Origin: Paramoeba atlantica
Lineage: Eukaryota > Discosea
DNA length: 64,000 bases
NCBI GenBank assembly: GCA_977017575.1
Contig: CDRNVI010000003.1
Coordinates: 124,001-188,000, forward strand
Direction: 5' to 3'
Shown: positions 57,426 through 64,000 of the stretch, piece by piece
Position numbering within the stretch: position 1 is the stretch's first letter
How the letters are laid out: every line of letters begins with the position of its first letter
Made by a program: the position numbers and the translations under genes
The notes under the pieces: model-generated
What the model was told of the DNA's origin: nothing
The model's input: only the letters and a program-made list of their open reading frames with translations
Databases searched by the model: none

Positions 57426-58225
57426 AGATCTGTTGGCGTATGCCCCCTACCCCCGTGTCCATCCTTTCCACGAGAAGGAAGTTTTTCGGGTCAAGTGACG
57501 TGGAAATATACCCAAAAAATATTTTTTTTCTAAAACTGCCCATTTCAATATTGTACACCCCCGTTCACCCTGTTTTGCCCGGTATTGTGCACCTCAAAAA
57601 TGCTTGAAACTGTATAAAAAGCGGTTATTCGGCGATTTTAGGAGAGTTCTACCCAGGAAAAATGTTTTTTGCCACGACAACCCCATTGTACTCGTTTGCG
57701 AGGGGGCGTAGCTTTCAATTTTCCCGTAAAGTGACATTTTTTTTGGGTATAATCAATTTTTCACTTTGTTGATAGTGGTTACACAGAGGAAAGGGTGGTT
57801 TACACTGCAAGAATGTAATTTACAACTAGCATGGTTATCCCACACAGCTTTTTTATGAATGTTGTTAGGACCAGGAAGAGGTTCCGAACTTACTTCCCCA
57901 TTACGGGGTTGTGTCCAACATTTAAAGAAGGTACTTTTTTACAGAAACGGTATCTTCTCAAAAACTCCAGTGTTTTGCAAGGCTTTAAAATTCGATATTC
58001 CCTCTTTGCTCAAGGTGCGGCTGCCTTTTGCTCCTTTCTGAACAATCAAAGTGGAGGTATCGCGCGGTCGAGGTACAAATCAAAGTCGAGGTATCACGCA
58101 TCCTTTATCGAAAAATAATACATTTCAAAGTCTTTAAGAACAAATGTATATTTACATGTATGTATGTAGCTCAATGTCGGTCTGGTAGCTGCTTCGTTAA
58201 AAAGAGGTGGTCGTTGGTAAACGGG
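57426..58225. other. Gene-free stretch, 800 bp
   Basis: No gene, RNA or repeat that I can support; only short chance frames. Confidence 0.5.
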
Positions 58226-58435
58226 GTTTCGCAAATTGCTTCCCACTAACGACGTCGCGTATAACTCAGGCCCGCTCAAGCGGGTCCCCGCCATATCCAC
58301 CCCCTCCGGCTTCGCAAATTGCTTCCCACTAACGACGTCGAATATGGCTCAGGCCCGATCATGCGAGACCCCCTTCGGCTTCGCAAATTGCATTCCACTA
58401 ACGACGACGCGTATGGATTAGACCCGCTCGCGCGT
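58226..58435. repeat. Three imperfect tandem units of 69-84 bp
   Basis: TTCGCAAATTGCTTCCCACT followed by AACGACGTCG begins at about 58227, 58311 and 58380. Units 1 and 2 then hold CTCAGGCCCG and a small GCCCGCTCAAGCGGGT hairpin. No coding. Confidence 0.8.
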
Positions 58436-58956
58436 GAAGAAATGACCATACTGCGGAAATTTTAATTGGCACTTACTTCCATCTGCCAATCGTCTGTAGC
58501 AAACTCTGCCGAGAGGTCTGAATTTACAACGTGGACAAACTGATCTGTTCCCGAAGTCATGGCCTTGAAGCCAAAGAATCATATTTCATATAGAGCCGGC
58601 ATTCAGAAATCGTTTTCCGGCCTCCACCTCCTTGTAAGTAGTACAAGGTCTTATTGCCAATAAGGCTGGACAAATTTAGCTCGATTTTCTGTATTACCCG
58701 AGCGCCCAGGCCTTGAAAAATTTCAACAAAATAGTACGATTCCAGTGCAGATCATTGACAAAAAAATAAAGGTAGATAAAGGTAGGGAAAAATAAATATA
58801 GTTACTTTAAAGTACCTATAATAAAGTTTTATAGTTATTCGGACCCCTGTTCCCTCGGTAGCATCAAGCACTGACTTCACCAAAAGAAGACATGCAAATG
58901 TGATACAACCGGAGCAATCCTTATCAGGCACCATTCCGATAAAAAAGAGAATAAAT
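58436..58956. other. Gene-free stretch, 520 bp
   Basis: No supported feature. Confidence 0.5.
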
Positions 58957-58958
58957 TA

Positions 58959-59273
58959 CCCCCTCTCTAATAACTAATTATAAATATAAATTATAAACTT
59001 TTTGGATTTATATTTATATTTATAATTATAAATAGTTTTTAGGTGCTGTAAACCCAATTCCGAGAAAAATGGACCCCTTTTAGACCAAAAAAGCTGTTCA
59101 ACGTATTCGGATTTTCGTATTTTTCACTGCCTTGCCGCTCCGAGCCGCTCAGATGACGCTTCACCCCTCTTGCTTTGCCTTAAATTTCGAGCAAACTCAT
59201 TTTTGTTTATAAATAAGAAGTATTTATAAATCTTGAGAACAGGGTAATTTATAATTAGTTATTAGAAGGGGGG
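58959..59273. mobile_element. TA-flanked MITE, 315 bp
   Basis: CCCCCTCTCTAATAACTAAT and TATAAAT at the left; ATTAGTTATTAGAAGGGGGG at the right, inverted; TA at 58957-58958 and 59274-59275. Confidence 0.75.
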
Positions 59274-59275
59274 TA

Positions 59276-59934
59276 TACGGTAGCAGTCTATTTCGATAAA
59301 ATATACCCCAAACTGCGTATTTGGGTCATGGACAACCATTGTAATACATTGTCATATACAGTATATTTTCGAGACCCATAAAATGTGTAAAACGCCTAAA
59401 AGTAGCGTTTTCTTGCTCATTTCGCACCGACAAAAAGAAGAGAAAAATATTTCTTTTGGGGTAAGATTCTTACCAAACAGTTATGACTTTGATTAAAAGT
59501 ATACGAGCGTGGGAAAAAGTACGGGGAATGGTAAGAAGTTGGATAAAAGGTACGAACGCCCTTACGTAGGTCCCGGAGGCACAATAACATCGTATTTTGC
59601 ACACGAGAAAGCAGAAACTCTGTATTAGTAGGGAAAAAAGCCCCCTGTAGCACTTAGAACACAGTTAGATAGGATAACGTAAGACTTTTTAGAAGTCATT
59701 CTGTAGACTAAAATATGTGGTAATAGGAGGTAATTACCACCTATTACCGTCCAGGGTATGCAATTTTTCTCTTCCAGCAAAAAGAGAGAAAGTTCGCAAA
59801 AAATTTGCAGGGTGGGGGAACTTTTTGTTTATCATGCGCTCTTTGGCGCAGAGATAATCCCCTTAATGCGACGGCCGATATCATCGGCGCATAATCCGCC
59901 CACAACGGATGTCGCCAAAGGGGGTTCGACACGG
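59276..59934. other. Gene-free stretch, 660 bp
   Basis: No supported gene. The 153-codon plus-strand frame that begins near 59758 crosses the duplication at 59935 and is judged a chance frame. Confidence 0.5.
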
Positions 59935-60081
59935 ACTCGGTCGGTAGAGGGGGTCCAGGCAACTCGCCCTCTCTTTACGCAGCCGGAGGGGCGTACTGCA
60001 ACCGACTCGGTCCCAGTCGGTAGAGGTGGTCCAGGCAACTCACCACCTCTTTACGCATCCGGAGGGGCGCACTGCAACCGA
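59935..60081. repeat. Direct duplication, about 70-77 bp units
   Basis: ACTCGGTC..CGGTAGAGG, GGTCCAGGCAACTC and TCTTTACGCA-x-CCGGAGGGG occur twice (59935-60004, 60005-60081). An inverted relative lies in the 48.1 kb element. Confidence 0.8.
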
Positions 60082-60447
60082 CCGCCGCCTCACGATAATG
60101 CGAGGCAGAGTCACGGCCAGTGGTCCTCAAGGGAGGCCACCATGGCGCATAGCTCCCGGGAAGAGACAGGCGCGAGAAGAAGAAAGCGGGGGAGGGAAGA
60201 AAACTCACTCAAGGAGTGAGCCGGGGAGGGGTGAAAAGTCGGAAGTACGTCCCCTACTTCCACGACAAAGAGGGACAGTCCCTGCTACCTGTCAGTCGGA
60301 AACGGGTATTTAAAAGGTATGCCCGTTTCCGGGAAAAGAAAGGAAGGGCTAGCAAAATGTACCAACAAGGTACAGAAACTGTATCTTATATCAGGAGTAC
60401 ATCAATTGTATGAACGACCGGTTCCCTTCGCCGTTCCCAAAAAAATT
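60082..60447. other. Gene-free stretch, 366 bp
   Basis: Purine-rich on the plus strand. No gene or recognisable repeat. Confidence 0.5.
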
Positions 60448-61161
60448 TCAGTCAATATGGAGATGTACATTCCTCTCCAATTTAAGCCTAAGAGAACGAT
60501 TCAAATACGAAACATCTACATGACCTTCCAACGTATTCTTGCTGAGGTTCAGTCGGAGTAGTGCAGAGGGCAAAAAAGAAAGATTCGGCTGACCTGTAAA
60601 CCTGTTATTACTAAGGTCTAAAGTATGAAGTCTCGAAGGTAAAGCAGAAAAATCCAAAGTACCCGAAAATCTGTTCCGCCTTAGCGACAGGGAAGTCAGA
60701 GTGCAAGGAAGTCTCGTCAAGTCCACACTTCCTTCAAAAGCATTACAATTTAGATAAAAATCTTTTAGGTTGCAAGGAAGGCGCGTAACATCTAAAGTGC
60801 CGTAAAATTTATTTTTTTTCAGTCTGCCGTACCTAAACTGATGAGGAAAATTATGGAATTCCACCTCTCCTGATAACCGACAGTCAGAAACGTCCAAATG
60901 TATAAAATTTTGTGGCAAAAAGGTTAGATACTTCCACTGCAAACATCCACCCATAGATATGCCACTCCATTGAATTGATGTGATTTCACCTCTTTTGCTG
61001 CACGTAAGTCCTTCCCATTTACAAGCTGAAATGTTCGTTATCCAAGTTTTATGTCTATCATTAACCTTTTCGATCAATCTTTCCAAGTTGTACTCATCCG
61101 GTAAGTTTATTCTCCTTACTTTGGCTGGACGTGAATAGCTGGTAAAATTGGTTGAGTTCAT
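60448..61161 (-). CDS. Leucine-rich repeat protein, compact
   Basis: From the ATG at 61161 (longer frame starts TTG) there are 237 aa. The N-terminus is short and polar, with SRPAKVRRINLPDEYNLERL leading straight into a complete cap (WITNISACKWEGLTC). About seven very regular repeats follow, several with FSG or FEG, and the protein ends in LKLERNVHLHID without the WxGTxI cap. A repeat-rich stretch lies downstream and the E1-beta gene upstream. Function unknown. Confidence 0.8.
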   Translation of the reverse strand: MNSTNFTSYSRPAKVRRINLPDEYNLERLIEKVNDRHKTWITNISACKWEGLTCSKRGEITSIQWSGISMGGCLQWKYLTFLPQNFIHLDVSDCRLSGEVEFHNFPHQFRYGRLKKNKFYGTLDVTRLPCNLKDFYLNCNAFEGSVDLTRLPCTLTSLSLRRNRFSGTLDFSALPSRLHTLDLSNNRFTGQPNLSFLPSALLRLNLSKNTLEGHVDVSYLNRSLRLKLERNVHLHID

Positions 61162-61433
61162 AGTTTTAATTGTTAAATAAACCAAACCTTATCTTGAATG
61201 TGTTGTCAAAGTCTAAGAAGGGATATTTCTTATGAATTTAATTTTTCCACCCGAAGATTTTGTCCCTGCTTGTAAGAAACATAAGGTGGACGTGTGCTTG
61301 AAACAGAATTTTCAATCCACCTGCTAAACTTCTCGTCATACATAAGAATGTGTGCATTGTACATACATGCATTGTATGTGAGAATTAGCAGTCTTGCGCA
61401 AGAAAAGGGGTATCTATGCTAAACATCCTCTCC

Positions 61434-62441
61434 TTAGAATGAACAGACTTCTAAAATTGTGTCACATAATTTCTGTTCGTTCGGAAGATAATGCGCTTCG
61501 TGAATATGAGGAAAAGGTGAGTCAAGTCCACATACCCGACGTGGAGGAGCGTCTAAGTACAAGAAGCACTCCTTCGTAAGCGAAGCAACTAATTCCGCCC
61601 CAAACCCAGACGTAACGGGAGCTTCATGCGTCACCAAAAATCGCCCTGTTTTCCTTACAGACGCCGCAAGCGTGGCCAAATCAAACGGCAACAACGTGCG
61701 AAGATCAATCACCTCCACCGAGAGGCCTTCCCGTTGCACTTTCGCCAATTCTACCCCCGCATGCACTCTCCGCAGCTGCGCTCCGTAGGAAATCACCGTG
61801 AGGTCATGTCCTTCCGTCACCACACGAGCCTCTCCCAGGGGGGTATAAAACCCCTCACACTCCACCTCCTGAGTTACCGTACGATACAGTGCCTTGGGCT
61901 CCAGAAACACACACGGGTTACGATCCTCTATACAGGACAGCAACAACCCCTTCGCCTCAGACGGGGTAGAGGGCATCACCACTTTCAACCCCGGCAGGTG
62001 CGTAAGAAAACTCTCCGGGCTCTGGGAGTGGTACGTCCCTCCGTGGCCGACTGCTCCACAGGGGGCACGCACGGTAAGCCCCCCACAATCAAACATCCCC
62101 CCACTACGGTAGCGGTACTTTGCCGCCTCATTCGCGAGTTGATCCAACCCGGGGTAGAGGTAATCCGCGAACTGAATCTCCGCAATCGCCTCCCACCCGT
62201 TGGAGGCAAGACCGATGGCAAACCCCATGATGCCTTGCTCCGTGTCGGGGGTGTTGAACACACGACCCTTGCCGTATTTGGACTGTAGCCCGAGGGAACA
62301 GCGAAACACCCCGCCAAAGGCAACGTCCTCCCCGAAGAAAAAGGTTTTCGGAGACGACCCGAGTGCGCAGTCCAGCGCGCTGTTGATGGCTTGTGCCATG
62401 TTCATCTCGATTTTTTGGCGCCACGGGGGAAGGAGACGCAT
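61434..62441 (-). CDS. BCKDHB: Branched-chain 2-oxoacid dehydrogenase E1 beta subunit
   Basis: The 335-aa protein follows the BCKDHB sequence over its whole length: FFFGEDVAFGGVFRCSLGLQ, EIQFADYLYPGLDQLANEAA with KYRYRSGG, GHGGTYHSQSPESFLTH, LLSCIEDRNPCVFLEPKALY and THEAPVTSGFGAELV. These separate it from pyruvate dehydrogenase beta. With E1-alpha, E2 and E3 it oxidatively decarboxylates the 2-oxoacids of Val, Leu and Ile in mitochondria; the beta chain forms part of the thiamine-diphosphate site. The visible presequence is short (MRLLPPWRQKIEMNMAQAIN). Upstream of the ATG the same frame stays open for over 25 codons rich in Pro, Thr and Arg but has no ATG, so a longer transit peptide may start otherwise. 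Confidence 0.92.
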   Translation of the reverse strand: MRLLPPWRQKIEMNMAQAINSALDCALGSSPKTFFFGEDVAFGGVFRCSLGLQSKYGKGRVFNTPDTEQGIMGFAIGLASNGWEAIAEIQFADYLYPGLDQLANEAAKYRYRSGGMFDCGGLTVRAPCGAVGHGGTYHSQSPESFLTHLPGLKVVMPSTPSEAKGLLLSCIEDRNPCVFLEPKALYRTVTQEVECEGFYTPLGEARVVTEGHDLTVISYGAQLRRVHAGVELAKVQREGLSVEVIDLRTLLPFDLATLAASVRKTGRFLVTHEAPVTSGFGAELVASLTKECFLYLDAPPRRVCGLDSPFPHIHEAHYLPNEQKLCDTILEVCSF

Positions 62442-63216
62442 GGTAGAGACTCCGCAGTGTGCTGCTCGTGTTAGCGGATACGTGGTAGGCCGTGGGGGGT
62501 TTAGTGAGGAGGTTAAAACATCAATTTGAATGGGTACATGGCAAATTTTTGTGGATACTTCGTAACGGAATAGTAAAAGAAGGTTTCACTGGAGAGATGG
62601 ACAGCATTGCGAATTTCTCATAGGGGGTAACAAGGATAGAGAAAAGTGAGTCTAATATGTTTGTTTCTCAAAAAAAGGTTAATCATTGCTTCTGTCAATT
62701 TGTGCATTTTATTTTTTCCCCACCGAGAGTTCATTTCTTTTAGTTAGAACTCGGATAGAAAAGCTACTTTTAGACAGATATTCTGTGTATACAAATCTAC
62801 AATATGAACACGGCTATTATTTTTACGGAAAATGAAAAAGAAAGTGCTATTCTACTGTGTAAGTGTGATACAAGAGGTAAAATTTATATTATTGTAGCGC
62901 TATTAGATTTCTCTCTTGGACCGAACGATAAATGTTCTTTGCTTACGAAGAGAGGAGTTCTAGCAATTTGTTTATATCATATTTCAAAAAATAACTGCGC
63001 CTGCAACTTTTGATCACTATCCAGTTAAAAAACTGGATTACACGACTTACTTTGTACAGTGAGACTAAAATTGAATAACCACAATACCATCATAATATTT
63101 TTCTTTCGTCAGTTTTGTAAATATCACCAGTAAAAGAAACTAGTAAGATTGACGGTAAAGCATTCTTATTTCCTACGTAGACTAATTTTAACAATTCAAC
63201 TAAAAGGAAGCCATTT
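62442..63216. other. Intergenic, 775 bp
   Basis: Upstream of the E1-beta gene. Only a 69-codon plus-strand frame (62804-63013) without recognisable features. No repeat or RNA seen. Confidence 0.5.
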
Positions 63217-63645
63217 CTAAAGTTTACCATTAAGAAGGTACATCATAAGAGCGGTCCCAGCATAGGTCATCACTGCGTAGTACCCTTGGTTAATCGCAAT
63301 CAGACGCCATGGCCTGTGCTCCCACACACATCCTCCCGCTGACGTCAATGAGAACCCGACATGCATCATTGTCACGGTTATTAAGGCCTGCTGGTTGAGT
63401 CCCCCACGAAGCAGTCTCAGGGAGTTCAGGACATGGTGGACCGTCGCGATTCGAAGTGCATTCAAGAACGTGCCAACCACAAAACTGAATGGAATCGGGT
63501 ACTGGTTTGCCCAACGCTCAAAGCGGCGTGCCTTGTCAGAATTCATCAAGGAAACCCACTGCCGGTTAAAGATAGGGCCATACCAGAGAGCGCCAAGTGC
63601 GGTCATAGCAAATCCGCACAATGCAAAGACGAGGTACAGATGCAT
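63217..63645 (-). CDS. DUF1761 membrane protein
   Basis: The 142-aa protein has four hydrophobic segments and the DUF1761 pattern: ALGALWYGPIFNRQWVSLMN after the first helix, a central ALITVTMMHVGFSLTSAGG helix, EHRPWRLIAINQGYYAVMTY and a last helix. DUF1761 proteins are small four-helix membrane proteins of bacteria and eukaryotes with unknown function. The ATG at 63645 is the natural start and the N-terminus is itself the first membrane segment. Only the family can be assigned. Confidence 0.8.
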   Translation of the reverse strand: MHLYLVFALCGFAMTALGALWYGPIFNRQWVSLMNSDKARRFERWANQYPIPFSFVVGTFLNALRIATVHHVLNSLRLLRGGLNQQALITVTMMHVGFSLTSAGGCVWEHRPWRLIAINQGYYAVMTYAGTALMMYLLNGKL

Positions 63646-64000
63646 GTCGTTTGGTTAAAACTGTGAAGAAAGAATACAAAGACGAAATACTCCGAAAATA
63701 TGATAGGGAAAATATTTGTTTTTGTTGATAAGATACGCTGTCCTTTTCGATGTAATAAAAAAAGAGAATACCATTCATAGGCACGAGCCTTATGGACTAT
63801 TTCGCTTTCATATTAGAGATGTGACACATTTAATTGTTGAATATACTAAATCACACCTCACCTACTATATTGCACTATTTTGTGTCCTAAAACTTGACCA
63901 GCACTACGTTACTATCCTTACGAAGAAATACTGTACATCATTGCTAAAGAAACAATGAGATACCCTTTTGTCACTTTTCTTCAGCCAAATTATTAGTTTT
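63646..64000. other. Right edge, 355 bp
   Basis: AT-rich; the next gene upstream probably ends beyond the window. No supported feature. Confidence 0.45.

Noticed and set aside
58226-58435. Tandem units as a CRISPR array
   Set aside because: Only three diverged units of unequal spacing, no constant repeat/spacer pattern, and the window is eukaryotic.
59758-60219. 153-codon plus-strand frame
   Set aside because: It crosses a direct duplication, lies in repeat DNA and matches no family; taken as chance.
1-64000. Spliced-leader, 5S or other rRNA genes
   Set aside because: Scanned by eye for leader-exon and rRNA-like sequence without a convincing hit; small non-conserved RNAs could have been missed.

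Overview
The window reads as nuclear DNA of a protist in which about 30 intronless protein genes all lie on the minus strand, head to tail, with short gaps. Such a one-strand gene array is the layout of kinetoplastid (Euglenozoa) polycistronic units. Two contents fit this: a protein with a U1-like zinc finger and an RNase III-like region, as in the kinetoplast RNA-editing complex, and an ADAT3-type tRNA deaminase subunit. I infer a kinetoplastid or close relative; the genus cannot be told. No rRNA, tRNA, CRISPR or bacterial-type operon was seen.

Layout. 1-18.4 kb is a compact gene block: a partial gene at the left edge, UTP3/SAS10, exocyst Sec10-like, a bromodomain protein, two LRR proteins (one of 754 aa), COG3-like, the zinc finger/RNase III-like protein, LETM1-like, ADAT3 and another LRR protein. 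18.4-24.6 kb alternates LRR genes with transposon debris. 24.6-31.7 kb is a mobile-element island: a PIF/Harbinger-like element, a Pif1-like helicase fragment, Tc1/mariner relics and MITEs. 31.7-40.4 kb is host again: LRR, two coiled-coil proteins, importin-alpha-like, RPB12 and a large unknown. 40.6-43.7 kb is a three-level nest of transposons. 43.8-53.9 kb holds LRR genes, an RluA-type pseudouridine synthase, PWP1, an unknown likely mitochondrial protein and an AAA ATPase, interrupted by one more element. 53.9-61.2 kb is repeat-rich with two LRR genes. 61.4-63.6 kb has the branched-chain 2-oxoacid dehydrogenase E1-beta and a DUF1761 membrane protein.

The conserved genes serve general housekeeping: ribosome assembly (UTP3, PWP1), transcription (RPB12), tRNA modification (ADAT3), vesicle tethering (Sec10, COG3), nuclear import and mitochondrial function. 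The special content is an 11-member family of leucine-rich repeat proteins sharing a plant-receptor-like N-terminal cap. Five of them carry a PP-x-KRRR-type basic motif near the N-terminus and one has a signal peptide instead. LRR genes mostly border the transposon islands. Every recognisable transposon reading frame lies on the plus strand, opposite to all host genes. At least twelve elements are flanked by the dinucleotide TA.
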